From: Tatumella sp. JGM118 | Lineage (GTDB): Bacteria; Pseudomonadota; Gammaproteobacteria; Enterobacterales; Enterobacteriaceae | Direction: 5' to 3' | DNA: 64,000 nt | NCBI RefSeq assembly: GCF_018257515.1 | Contig: NZ_JAERJR010000002.1 | Span: 186,001-250,000 of the forward strand | Shown: positions 44,624 to 53,654 of the stretch, one piece after another | Layout: every line of letters starts with the position of its first letter | Numbering within the stretch: the first letter of the stretch is position 1 | Program-made: the position numbers and the translations under genes | Notes under the pieces: generated by a model | Seen by the model: only the letters and a program-made list of their open reading frames with translations | Told to the model about the DNA's origin: nothing | The model's database searches: none

Positions 44624-46290
44624 CAGTGTCTTTCTATCCTGAAAATGCGGTCGTGTCGGTGGATAACCTGCAGGTGTGTGCCATCAACCATGGCGTGGAA
44701 ACCGGACTGGTCAGCGGGATCAGTTTCTCAGTCAAAAAAGGTGAAGTACTGGCACTGATCGGTGAATCCGGCTCAGGCAAAACGACCATCGCCATGGCAC
44801 TGATGGGCTATGCCCGCCAGGGGTGCCGCGTCACCGAAGGAACGGTCCGGGTGGCAGGCAGTGATGTTCGTGCGTTGTCACCGGCACAATTACGGGCCTT
44901 TCGCGGGGATAAAGTGGCTTATATCGCGCAAAGTGCCGCCGCCTCGTTTAACCCGGGCATCAGGATTATCGACCAGGTCACCGAACCGGTGCTGATCCAC
45001 GGAAAAATGAGCAAAGCGCAGGCGCGGGAAAAAGCGATTGCGTTGTTCCGGGAGCTCGCCTTACCGGACCCGGAAACTATCGGTCAGCGCTATCCGCATC
45101 AGGTATCCGGCGGGCAGCTCCAGCGTTTAATGACGGCTATGGCTCTGATGGTTGACCCTGAGGTGATTATCCTCGATGAGCCGACCACCGCACTGGACGT
45201 GACTACCCAGGTGGAAGTGTTGAAACTGTTTCGCCGGATCGTCTCCGCACGGCAGATGACGGCCATTTATGTCAGCCATGATCTCGCGGTCGTCGCGCAG
45301 ATGGCGGACCAGATTATGGTTTTGCAGCGCGGAAAAATCGTCGAATACGGCCCTGCCGCACAACTGCTCAGCCATGCCACCCAGCCCTATACCCATCAGC
45401 TGATGGAGGCTGCACAGCAGGCAGAGCGGCCCGGCGGCTGGCGGCGGGATCACGGGGATGTGCATCCGTTACTGGAGGTGCGTGATTTGTGTGTCGGTTA
45501 CGGGCCACGGAATAATGAAGGTGTCCCGAAAATCCGCATCAGTGAGAATATACAGCTCAGGCTATGGAAGGGTCAGGCCGTGGGGATCATCGGTGAATCC
45601 GGGTCCGGCAAAACAACCCTGGCACAGGCCATCGCCGGCATTAATCCGGCCTGGTCCGGGCACCTGCTGTTTAATCATCATTACATATCCCGTGACCTCG
45701 GACAGCGCAGTCTGCAGGAGTTACAGCAGATACAGTATGTTTTTCAGATGGCGGACACGGCCCTGAATCCGGCACAGACCGTGGCCGCGATCTTAAGTCG
45801 TCCGTTACAGTACTTCTTTAAGCTGCGCGGGGAGGCACTGGAGCAGCGGATCTCGGAATTACTGGCGCTGGTCAGACTGCCGGAGTCCGTACGCCATCGC
45901 AAACCTGCTTCACTGTCAGGCGGTCAGAAGCAACGGGTCAATCTTGCCCGTGCGCTGGCCGCCAGGCCGGAAATCATCATCTGCGATGAAGTGACGTCAG
46001 CCCTGGACACCGTGGTGGCGGCAGCGATCCTGGACCTGATCGCCGACCTCAGACGCCGGTTTAATCTGTCGGTGTTGTTTATCAGCCATGATATGCATGC
46101 GATCCGGGCGGTATGCGATGACATTGTGGTGATGCAGCAAGGCAGAATTGTGACGCAGATTGCCGGAGAGGATTACGCAAAACCGTCCTCTGAACTCTAT
46201 TTTGAACGGCTGAAACGGGCTGTCCCGGAACTTCGCCAGGGCTGGCTGGATGACCATCAGGATGTCGTCAAAAGCGGTGTAACGGCTTAA
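44620..46290 (+). CDS. Fused dual ABC ATPase (DppD-DppF type, GsiA-like)
   Basis: 556 residues with two complete ATPase domains in one chain. Domain 1: Walker A GESGSGKTT, signature VSGGQLQRLM, Walker B VIILDEPTTALD, switch YVSHD. Domain 2: Walker A GESGSGKTT, signature LSGGQKQRVN, Walker B IIICDEVTSALD, switch FISHDMH. The fusion replaces separate DppD and DppF subunits. Completes a binding protein, two permeases and ATPase importer in overlapping genes. Confidence 0.93.
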   Translation: MTVSFYPENAVVSVDNLQVCAINHGVETGLVSGISFSVKKGEVLALIGESGSGKTTIAMALMGYARQGCRVTEGTVRVAGSDVRALSPAQLRAFRGDKVAYIAQSAAASFNPGIRIIDQVTEPVLIHGKMSKAQAREKAIALFRELALPDPETIGQRYPHQVSGGQLQRLMTAMALMVDPEVIILDEPTTALDVTTQVEVLKLFRRIVSARQMTAIYVSHDLAVVAQMADQIMVLQRGKIVEYGPAAQLLSHATQPYTHQLMEAAQQAERPGGWRRDHGDVHPLLEVRDLCVGYGPRNNEGVPKIRISENIQLRLWKGQAVGIIGESGSGKTTLAQAIAGINPAWSGHLLFNHHYISRDLGQRSLQELQQIQYVFQMADTALNPAQTVAAILSRPLQYFFKLRGEALEQRISELLALVRLPESVRHRKPASLSGGQKQRVNLARALAARPEIIICDEVTSALDTVVAAAILDLIADLRRRFNLSVLFISHDMHAIRAVCDDIVVMQQGRIVTQIAGEDYAKPSSELYFERLKRAVPELRQGWLDDHQDVVKSGVTA

Positions 46291-46307
46291 CAGAGGATAA
46301 TTTTTTC

Positions 46308-47639
46308 ATGCCCGCATTTATCAGATATGTACAGGACAGCGCCCATTTTCCGGAGAGCGCCGATGTGGTGATTATCGGCGCCGGTATCTCCGGTTCGGCG
46401 GCGGCCTGGGAATTAACCCGCAAGGGACTGAAGGTAGTGATCATCGAAAAAGGGCTGGTCGGGGCCGAACAATCCAGCCGTAACTGGGGCTGGTGTCGCC
46501 AGCAGAACCGCGATGAACGGGAGTTACCGTTGATCATTCATGCGTTACAGCGCTGGCAGGAACTGAATGCGGAAACCGGCGAAGAGCTCGGGTTCCGCCG
46601 CTCGGGGCTGGTGTATGCCAGCCGTGACCCGGCAGAAATTGCCGCCTGGGAAGACTGGGGAAAAATGGCCCGCAATTATGATATCCGCAGCCACATTCTC
46701 GACGCCGCCGGGGCGAAAGCCCTGACCCCGGGCAGCACGACATCCTGGCTGGGGGGCGTCCACTCACCCGACGACGGCTATGCGGACCCTTCACAGGCCG
46801 CCCCGGGACTGGTGATAGCGGCCCAGCGCCAGGGCGCGCAGGTGTTTCAGCAATGTGCGGTACGCGGTCTGGATATTTCTGCCGGTAAAGTCAGCGGCGT
46901 GATCACTGAGCGGGGACTGATCAAAACCCGGGCCGTGATCTGTGCCGCCGGGGTCTGGACCTCGCTATTTTGCCGCCGGCATGGCCTCGAATTGCCGCTG
47001 GGGAATGTGATAGGCACGGCTTTCCGTACCCATCCCATTGACCAGGTGGTGAAAGCACCGTTTTATACCGGCAGTTTCGCCTGCCGGCCACAGGCGGATG
47101 GCGGTTATACCGTCTCTGTCTCCGGGAAAGGGCGGCTGGAACCGGGTTTCCAGGGGCTGAAGTACAGCCGGCAGTTCCTTCAGACGTTCCGCGCACGCCG
47201 TAAAAATTTAACCGTCTCGCCGGGGTTGTCTGCGTTTATCCGCGGTCCGGAAACCCTGGCGCGCTGGTCAATGGAGGCGGTCTCACCGTTTGAGGCCGTC
47301 AGGATCCTCGATCCGCAAGCCGATCATGACATGGTCAGACAAGGGCTGGCGGCGATGGTCAAAGAATTTCCTGCCTTACAGGGGCTGCGTGTGTCACAGT
47401 CCTGGGGCGGGATGATAGACAGTACCCCGGATGCTATCCCGGTGATCTCAACCGTCAGGCAGATCCCGGGGCTGGTCCTTTCCGCCGGCTACAGCGGCCA
47501 CGGCTTCGGTATCGGTCCGGGCGCGGGCCGGCTGGCTGCCGATTTAGTGACCGGGGATACCCCGATTGTTGACCCCGCACCTTATCGCTACTCACGTCTG
47601 GTTGACGGCAGTGATCTTGATGCACCGGGAATGATGTAA
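46308..47639 (+). CDS. Second FAD-dependent oxidoreductase (DAO/DadA-like)
   Basis: 443 residues. ADVVIIGAGISGSAAAWELTRKG binds FAD, SRNWGWCRQQNRDERELPL follows where amine oxidases show SxRNGG, and the C-terminus has PVISTVRQIPGLVLSAGYSGHGFGIGPGAG. It differs strongly from the flavoenzyme at 39884 (SRNWGWC instead of ARNGGHC), so the two probably act on different C-N bonds. The start has CAGAGGATAATTTTTTC upstream. Confidence 0.88.
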   Translation: MPAFIRYVQDSAHFPESADVVIIGAGISGSAAAWELTRKGLKVVIIEKGLVGAEQSSRNWGWCRQQNRDERELPLIIHALQRWQELNAETGEELGFRRSGLVYASRDPAEIAAWEDWGKMARNYDIRSHILDAAGAKALTPGSTTSWLGGVHSPDDGYADPSQAAPGLVIAAQRQGAQVFQQCAVRGLDISAGKVSGVITERGLIKTRAVICAAGVWTSLFCRRHGLELPLGNVIGTAFRTHPIDQVVKAPFYTGSFACRPQADGGYTVSVSGKGRLEPGFQGLKYSRQFLQTFRARRKNLTVSPGLSAFIRGPETLARWSMEAVSPFEAVRILDPQADHDMVRQGLAAMVKEFPALQGLRVSQSWGGMIDSTPDAIPVISTVRQIPGLVLSAGYSGHGFGIGPGAGRLAADLVTGDTPIVDPAPYRYSRLVDGSDLDAPGMM

Positions 47640-47648
47640 GGAGAAAGA

Positions 47649-48494
47649 ATGAGCATTGTATTGCGTCAGATGAATGAAAACGATACGGAAACCGGCTACC
47701 AGCTGAGTCAGCAGGTGAAATGGCCCCACCGCCGGGAAGACTGGCTGCAGGCGTACCGGTTAGGGGAAGGGCTGGTGGCAACCGAGGCCGGTAAAACGGT
47801 CGGCTGTGCCCTGATCTGGCACTGGGGCGGATCTCATACCCTCGGGCTGGTGATTGTCGACCCTCTGTGTCAGGGGCGTGGCATCGGTAAATTATTGATG
47901 GAGGGGTTACTGGAGAAAGCGCCCGGGGGCATGGTCCGGCTACATGCAACCGAAATGGGTAAAGGTCTGTACGAAAAATACGGGTTCAGGCAGCAGTCAC
48001 CCATGCATCAGCATCAGTCAGCCTCTTTACCGCCGTTTCCGGCCGCGACCCTCGCGCCCGGGCAGCGGTTACGGGCGGCGACTGCCGATGATTTACCCCG
48101 TCTGATTGACTATGACTACAGTGCCCACGGATTACGGCGGACAGCACTGTATGAGGATTTAGCCGGCTCTGCAGAATTCATCACCGTACTGGAGAGCGGA
48201 GATGAGATGGCAGGCTTTGCTGTGGTCAGACGCTTTGGCCGGGGTTACGTGGTCGGTCCACTACTGGCCCGTGACGAAGCCGCCGCCAGAACCCTGTTCT
48301 GTGACTGTGCCGCCAGATTACAGGATGAATTTGTACGTATCGATACGCAGGGCGAATGGCCGTTCTCCCTCTGGCTGAAGGCTCAGGGGATGCCGGTGGT
48401 GGATGCACCGGTGATGATGATCCGTGGTACCCCCTGGCAGAAGCAGCCGGATGCCTTTCTCGATTTTGGACTATTTTCACAGGCGTTGGGCTAA
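47649..48494 (+). CDS. GNAT N-acetyltransferase, two-domain (YitH/HsaT-like)
   Basis: 281 residues. The N-terminal GNAT domain shows the acetyl-CoA loop VDPLCQGRGIGKLLMEGLL and the closing YEKYGFRQQSP. A second C-terminal domain of about 140 residues (FAVVRRFGRGYVVGPLLARD) corresponds to the Acetyltransf_18 type. It may acetylate an amine substrate or intermediate before the M20 amidohydrolase acts, or detoxify one. GGAGAAAG precedes the ATG; the stop overlaps the next start by one base. Confidence 0.85.
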   Translation: MSIVLRQMNENDTETGYQLSQQVKWPHRREDWLQAYRLGEGLVATEAGKTVGCALIWHWGGSHTLGLVIVDPLCQGRGIGKLLMEGLLEKAPGGMVRLHATEMGKGLYEKYGFRQQSPMHQHQSASLPPFPAATLAPGQRLRAATADDLPRLIDYDYSAHGLRRTALYEDLAGSAEFITVLESGDEMAGFAVVRRFGRGYVVGPLLARDEAAARTLFCDCAARLQDEFVRIDTQGEWPFSLWLKAQGMPVVDAPVMMIRGTPWQKQPDAFLDFGLFSQALG

Positions 48495-49420
48495 TGAGTA
48501 TTGTCTATTATTCAGATCAACAACGCGGCCTTATCTGGAAAGCCTGGCTGGCGGAGCACGCACCGGATCTGCCATTTTATCTCTGGCCTGAGACCGGCGA
48601 CCCGCAACAGGTCAGTTATCTGGTGACCTGGACGGTGCCGGAAAACCTGAGTGAGCGTTTCCCGAACCTGAAAGTGATTTTCTCGGTGGGCGCGGGGGCG
48701 GATCAGTTTGATTATTCCCGTCTGCCCCCGGACGTCCGCGTCGTCAGGATGATTGAACCTGGCATCGCACAAAGTATGACGGCGTATATCACTTTCTCGG
48801 TACTGGCGCTGCACCGTGAAATACCGATGTATCTTCGCCAGCAGCAAAATAGGGAATGGAAAAAAGGACGGATCCTTCCGACAGAGACCCGTCGGGTCGG
48901 TATTATGGGGCTGGGGACTCTGGGGGAGGCCGCCGCCCGGCAACTGCTTTCTCTGGGGTTTCACTGTTCAGGCTGGAGCCGGACACCGAAGTCGGTCAGC
49001 GGGGTGACCTGCTGGTCGGGCGATGATCAGCTGCAGCCATTTCTGGCAGAGAGTGACATCCTGGTTTGCCTGTTACCGCTGACTTCCCGTACCCGCGGTA
49101 TACTCAACAGCGATGTCTTTCATCAGTTACCGGCGGGGGCCGGGCTGATTCATGCCGGTCGGGGTCAGCAACTCAATCATCAGGATTTGCTGGCCGCACT
49201 GGACAGCGGCCAGCTCAGTCAGGCGATTGTGGATGTCACCGACCCGGAGCCCTTACCGGAAGATCATCCGTTCTGGACGCATCCGGCGCTCTGGTTAACC
49301 CCGCATATCGCCAGCGAAACGCAACCGGAAACCTCGGTCAGGGTATTACTGGAAAATATCCGCTGTCATCAGCGGGGAGAGCCGATAGCAGGCCTGATCG
49401 ATCCGCAACGGGGGTATTAG
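48494..49420 (+). CDS. D-isomer-specific 2-hydroxyacid dehydrogenase (GhrA-like)
   Basis: 308 residues (E. coli GhrA 312). NAD(P) loop VGIMGLGTLGEAAARQL, catalytic Arg in HAGRGQQLN, Glu in DVTDPEPLPEDHP and His in LTPHIAS are all present. Interconverts 2-oxo acids such as glyoxylate or hydroxypyruvate with hydroxyacids. In this cluster it may reduce the oxo-acid left after amine oxidation. Confidence 0.9.
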   Translation: MSIVYYSDQQRGLIWKAWLAEHAPDLPFYLWPETGDPQQVSYLVTWTVPENLSERFPNLKVIFSVGAGADQFDYSRLPPDVRVVRMIEPGIAQSMTAYITFSVLALHREIPMYLRQQQNREWKKGRILPTETRRVGIMGLGTLGEAAARQLLSLGFHCSGWSRTPKSVSGVTCWSGDDQLQPFLAESDILVCLLPLTSRTRGILNSDVFHQLPAGAGLIHAGRGQQLNHQDLLAALDSGQLSQAIVDVTDPEPLPEDHPFWTHPALWLTPHIASETQPETSVRVLLENIRCHQRGEPIAGLIDPQRGY

Positions 49421-49424
49421 TGCA

Positions 49425-50555
49425 ATGACGACAGACAAATGGCGACAGCTCCGGCAAAGGCTGCATCAGCATCCTGAAACCGGCTTTAAAGAGTTTCAGA
49501 CCTCAGAGATCATCGCTGACCAGCTGAATCGTCTGGGGATAGAGGTTTACCGGAATATCGGTAAGACCGGCGTGGTCGGTCTGCTGAAGGGGCGTGACGG
49601 GCCGCGGATGATTGGTTTGCGCGCCGATATGGACGCCTTACCGATGAATGACGAGGGGAAACAGCCCTGGGCCAGCCGGCAGCCGGGGGTAGCCCATGCC
49701 TGCGGGCATGACGGACATACGGTGATGCTGCTGGCCGCTGCCGAAGCCCTGGCGGCGGAACCGGACTTTACCGGCAGCGTCTGCTTTATATTTCAGCCGG
49801 CAGAGGAGGGACTGGCCGGGGCCAGAGCGATGATCGAAGACGGTCTGTTTGAACGATTCCCGTGCGATGCCGTATACGCTATCCATAACTGGCCGGAATT
49901 ACCGGCCGGGGAGTTCCGTAGCCGGGCCGGGCCGATCATGGCTGCCGGTGACCGGTTTGATATCACCCTCAGCGGGACCGGAGGACATGCGGCGCAGCCT
50001 CACCTGACCCATGATACGTTACTGGCGATCAGTGAACTGGTGGTGGCGCTGAATACCCTGGTCTCACGGGCATTAGCGCCCTATGAACCGGCGGTATTGA
50101 CGGTGACCCGGATTCAGGGCGGGCATTCGCATAATATGATCCCCTCAGAGGCCTCGATCACCGGTACGGTCCGCACGTTCAGCCCCGGGGCGCAGGACAT
50201 TATCGAGCGCCAGTTACGGCAGATGACCGGACATATCAGTGCGGCCCACGGGCTGACGGCTGAGGTGAATTACCTTCGTTATTATCCGGCCACCTGCAAC
50301 AGTGCCCGGGAAGCCGGAATCGCTCTGCAGGCTGCAAAAGCCATCGGCCTGTCCACAGAAACTGCGGAATACCCGGCGCTGACCTCTGAAGACTTCTCCT
50401 TTATGTTGCAGCAAAAACCGGGGGCCTATGTCTGGCTGGGCTCGGGTCCCGGCCCGGCATTACATCAGGCAGAATATGATTTCAATGATGACGTGATCCC
50501 CTATGGTGTCCGCTGGTGGCGGCAGCTGGTCGCGCTCGAGCTGGGCGGAGAATAG
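49425..50555 (+). CDS. M20-family amidohydrolase (HipO type)
   Basis: 376 residues. Metal site HACGHDGH, FQPAEEG, IHNWPELP and SEDFSFML are complete; RADMDALP is present. It hydrolyses the amide bond of an N-acyl amino acid or dipeptide-like compound. It starts 4 bases after the hydroxyacid dehydrogenase stop. The paralogue at 29405 shares order and length but is clearly diverged. Inside the cluster it most likely opens the imported compound. Confidence 0.92.
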   Translation: MTTDKWRQLRQRLHQHPETGFKEFQTSEIIADQLNRLGIEVYRNIGKTGVVGLLKGRDGPRMIGLRADMDALPMNDEGKQPWASRQPGVAHACGHDGHTVMLLAAAEALAAEPDFTGSVCFIFQPAEEGLAGARAMIEDGLFERFPCDAVYAIHNWPELPAGEFRSRAGPIMAAGDRFDITLSGTGGHAAQPHLTHDTLLAISELVVALNTLVSRALAPYEPAVLTVTRIQGGHSHNMIPSEASITGTVRTFSPGAQDIIERQLRQMTGHISAAHGLTAEVNYLRYYPATCNSAREAGIALQAAKAIGLSTETAEYPALTSEDFSFMLQQKPGAYVWLGSGPGPALHQAEYDFNDDVIPYGVRWWRQLVALELGGE

Positions 50556-50673
50556 GGTTCCGGTCGGATATTTTCAGGCACAGGATCTCTGCCGTATGCA
50601 GGACAGCGCGGAGTTCCTGAGAGCATTTTGTCATCGTTCTGACGGGTGACTCATCAGTCGGGGGAAACAGGAT

Positions 50674-51963
50674 ATGAGCGAAGTAATGACCGACTTTCAG
50701 GCCAGTAATGAGCACTGGCTGGATGCGCACCACAGAGAAATTCCCGCCGGACTCCTGACCGCCCATCGGCTGGTGATCGAAAAGGGCCGCGGGGCCGAGG
50801 TGTGGGATGTCGAGGGCAGCCGTTATCTCGATTTTGCGGGCGGAAGCGGGGGACTGAATGTCGGGCATAATCACCCGGCCGTCGTCTCGGCCATTACCCG
50901 GCAACTGAACGAATTCACCGGTGACTGCTTTCGTGTGGCGGCCAGCCCCGCGTATATCCGTCTGGCCTGCCGGCTTAATCAGCTGGTGGGTGACGGCGAG
51001 GCTTTTCAGACGGTGTTCTTTAATTCCGGGGCTGACGCGATGGCGCAGGCGATTAACAGCGCCCGCGCGTTTACCGGACGTCACGGTATCATCACCTTCG
51101 AGGGGGCGTCTCATGGTCATTCTCTGGCAGACTGCCGGCTGACCAGCCATAGTCCGCCCGGGCAGGCGGATTCAGCACAAGGGGCCAGCGATATCCGTTC
51201 ACTGCCGTATCCGGATATTTCCAGAGGGATTACGGAAGCAGACTGCAGGGCGGCCCTGCAACACTGTCTGCGGGGCGGAGACCAGGCCGGTGCCGCGATT
51301 CTTCTGGAGCCTGTTCAGGGGGAGGGGGGGATCATCCCGGCCCCGGCCTCGTTTATTCAGTACCTGCAGCGGATATGCAGGCAGTACGGTATGTTACTGA
51401 TTTGCGATGAACTGCAGAGCGGTTTTGGTCGCACCGGCGAGATGTTTGCTTATCAGCAGTCAGGGATCAGGCCGGATCTGGTGATCAGCGGAAATTCCGG
51501 CGCAGGGTTACCGATAATGGCCGTTACCGGGCGTACCGCGGTGATGAGTGCCCCCCGGCCGGTCAGTCCTCAGGGGGGAAGTGTCCTGGCCTGTGCTGCC
51601 GCACTGGCGGTCCTGGATGTCCTGGGTAAGGAAGACCTGCTGAACCGCAGTCTGATGCTGGGTGAACGGTTGTATCAGCGGTTAGTACAAATGCGCGAAA
51701 AATATGCCTGCCTGCGGTATGTGCGTGGTCGCGGTCTGATGCTGGCGGTCGAAATCATTAACCCCGAGACCGGTAAACGGGATGCCGCGCTGGCGCAGGC
51801 TATTCTGGATGCGGCCTGTATCGAAGGATTATTGCTGATCCGTTGCGGAATAACCCGGAATGTTATCCGGTTTCTGGCGCCGCTGGTCACCACCAACGCC
51901 CAGCTGGAAGAAGCCTTTCACCTGTTCGAACTCGCGCTGGCCCGGGCAACAGGGAGGTTATAA
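50674..51963 (+). CDS. Class III aminotransferase homologue lacking the PLP lysine
   Basis: 429 residues with the class III fold: NVGHNHPAVVSAI, FFNSGADAMAQAINSARAFTGR, D245-E246 in ICDELQSGFGRTG, and GRGLMLAVEI. Several active-site positions are abnormal. Where the family has the PLP-binding Lys before G-G-x-P, this protein has GNSGAGLP with N274 (AAT at 51493-51495). The aromatic residue before HG that stacks on PLP is S146 (GASHG). The GGT[FY]GGNP phosphate loop is shortened to QGGSVLA (300-306). I infer it cannot perform standard transamination and may be a binding or structural pseudoenzyme. It lies 118 bases after the M20 gene. Confidence 0.8.
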   Translation: MSEVMTDFQASNEHWLDAHHREIPAGLLTAHRLVIEKGRGAEVWDVEGSRYLDFAGGSGGLNVGHNHPAVVSAITRQLNEFTGDCFRVAASPAYIRLACRLNQLVGDGEAFQTVFFNSGADAMAQAINSARAFTGRHGIITFEGASHGHSLADCRLTSHSPPGQADSAQGASDIRSLPYPDISRGITEADCRAALQHCLRGGDQAGAAILLEPVQGEGGIIPAPASFIQYLQRICRQYGMLLICDELQSGFGRTGEMFAYQQSGIRPDLVISGNSGAGLPIMAVTGRTAVMSAPRPVSPQGGSVLACAAALAVLDVLGKEDLLNRSLMLGERLYQRLVQMREKYACLRYVRGRGLMLAVEIINPETGKRDAALAQAILDAACIEGLLLIRCGITRNVIRFLAPLVTTNAQLEEAFHLFELALARATGRL

Positions 51964-52060
51964 CGTTATGATTTTCATATTTAAAACAGTAGCCCTCCTG
52001 CATTAAGGCGTGGTATATCAGTAGTGACAGATAGCGCCTGATGGACACGCAGAGGATTTT

Positions 52061-52588
52061 ATGAACGGCTTACTGAAACTGGATCGCCTGGATATTGCTA
52101 TTCTTTCACACCTGCAAAAAGACGGGCGGATCAGTAATGTGAATCTGGCCGAGGCGGTAGGGTTATCTCCCAGCCCCTGTCTGCAACGGGTAAAACGGCT
52201 GGAAGCCGCCGGATTTATTGCCGGCTATGAGGCCCATATTAATCTGGCGAAAATCACCGGGTCGGTCAGCGTTTTTACCGAAGTGACGCTGGCCGGACAC
52301 CGTCGGGAAGACTTTCAGCGTTTTGAGCAGCGTTTAGCGCAGGTCAGAGAAATCATGGAATGCCATGTGATCACCGGGGGATACGATTACCTGCTACGTT
52401 TTATGACCCGCAGCATTGAGCACTACCAGCAGGTGATTGAGGGATTACTGGATGATGATATCGGAATCGAAAAATACTTCAGTTATATCGTGATTAAATC
52501 ACCGATCCTCAAAAGCAGTATGCCGTTGCAAGATCTGCTGGGACATCCGGAAAAGGCGGATAACGAGGAAAGCCCTGCCGGCCGCTAA
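52061..52588 (+). CDS. Lrp/AsnC family transcriptional regulator
   Basis: 175 residues. N-terminal helix-turn-helix KLDRLDIAILSHLQKDGRISNVNLAEAVGLSPSPC, then the RAM ligand domain with ITGGYDYLLRF. A C-terminal tail of about 20 residues is longer than usual. It probably senses an amino acid or amine from the cluster. It is 97 bases after the aminotransferase homologue and ends at a hairpin that closes the cluster. Confidence 0.92.
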   Translation: MNGLLKLDRLDIAILSHLQKDGRISNVNLAEAVGLSPSPCLQRVKRLEAAGFIAGYEAHINLAKITGSVSVFTEVTLAGHRREDFQRFEQRLAQVREIMECHVITGGYDYLLRFMTRSIEHYQQVIEGLLDDDIGIEKYFSYIVIKSPILKSSMPLQDLLGHPEKADNEESPAGR

Positions 52589-52601
52589 ACGACCGGCTGA
52601 C

Positions 52602-52630
52602 GGACACCGGCCAGTGGCTGACCGGTGTCC
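52602..52630. terminator. Bidirectional hairpin between the Lrp-type gene and DUF1330 gene
   Basis: GGACACCGG, 11-base loop, CCGGTGTCC: perfect 9-bp stem between convergent genes. It lacks a long T-run. Confidence 0.65.
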
Positions 52631-52638
52631 CTCCTGAA

Positions 52639-52929
52639 TCAGGCAATTCCCTCGGTCAGAACGACCCGGTATTTTGCACCTTTCAGACGATGCTCTTTAG
52701 CGGCCTGGTAAGCCGGGCTGTGATACCAGGCGCGGGCGGCAGCCATATCCGGGAAGCTCAGCAGCACAACCCCTTCTGCTGCCGGGCCTTCCAGCCCTTC
52801 GGCCTGACCATAGAAGGCCAGCGGGGTTATCGGATGATCGCCACGCGCTTCTGACGCTTTTTGCGCATATACGTCCATCTCATGCTGATCCAGCGTTTCA
52901 TCGCGGATAAAAATAATATATGCACTCAT
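52639..52929 (-). CDS. DUF1330 family protein
   Basis: 96 residues, a ferredoxin-like small protein (MSAYIIFIRDETLD, FPDMAAARAWYHSPAYQAAKEHR) of the DUF1330 group, whose biochemical role is unknown. The key block AR-WY-SPAYQ is well conserved. Last gene of curA-DJ1-DUF1330, four bases after the DJ-1 gene. Confidence 0.88.
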   Translation of the reverse strand: MSAYIIFIRDETLDQHEMDVYAQKASEARGDHPITPLAFYGQAEGLEGPAAEGVVLLSFPDMAAARAWYHSPAYQAAKEHRLKGAKYRVVLTEGIA

Positions 52930-52933
52930 ACGG

Positions 52934-53614
52934 TTAGCCTTTCAGTGCCTGCAGCAGAGCCCGGGCCGTTGCGGCAGAAGACCCCGGGTTCTGACCGGTG
53001 ATCAGCAGACCGTCGGTCACCACATAAGATCCCCAGTCCGGGCCTTTACTGTATTCAGAACCGTTTTCTTTCAGCATATCTTCCACCAGGAAAGGCACGA
53101 CATCGGTCAGTTGCACGGCGGCTTCTTCGCTGTTACTGAACCCGGTGGTACGCAGACCACGAACCAGGGGTTCACCGTCCGGCTTTTTGACGTCACGCAG
53201 TACGCCCGGGGCATGGCAGACCGCTGCGACCGGACGTCCCTTCGCCAGGGTCTGTTCGATCGCGCTAATGGAGTCTTTATCGGTAGCCAGGTCCCATAAC
53301 GGGCCGTGACCCCCCGGGTAGAAAATAGCGTCGAATTCGTCGACGTTGACCGACTTCAGCGCGACAGTGTTCGCCAGCGCGGCTTTTGCGGCCTCGTCAC
53401 TTTCAAAGCGATGGGTGTCGTCGGTCTGAAAATCAGGCTGATTACTTTTCGGATCCAGAGGTGGTTGTCCGCCGAGAGGCGAGGCCAGCGTCAGGTCCGC
53501 ACCGGCATCTTTGAAGACATAATAGGGCGCGGCCAGCTCTTCCAGCCAGAATCCGGTTTTTTCGCCGGTATTACCCAGTTTATCGTGCGAAGTCAGTACA
53601 ATCAGAATTTTCAT
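52934..53614 (-). CDS. DJ-1/PfpI superfamily protein (glyoxalase III / Hsp31-like)
   Basis: 226 residues with the type 1 glutamine-amidotransferase-like fold: YPGGHGPLWDLA, nucleophilic Cys in VAAVCHAPGVL, and an Glu upstream in KTGFWLEELA. Such proteins convert methylglyoxal or protect proteins from glycation. Located between curA and the DUF1330 gene with 41 and 4 base gaps, it is probably co-induced by reactive carbonyls. Confidence 0.88.
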   Translation of the reverse strand: MKILIVLTSHDKLGNTGEKTGFWLEELAAPYYVFKDAGADLTLASPLGGQPPLDPKSNQPDFQTDDTHRFESDEAAKAALANTVALKSVNVDEFDAIFYPGGHGPLWDLATDKDSISAIEQTLAKGRPVAAVCHAPGVLRDVKKPDGEPLVRGLRTTGFSNSEEAAVQLTDVVPFLVEDMLKENGSEYSKGPDWGSYVVTDGLLITGQNPGSSAATARALLQALKG

Positions 53615-53654
53615 CGTTTATCCTTTTAAGCGGGTTCAGTCATCGTATGCAGGT

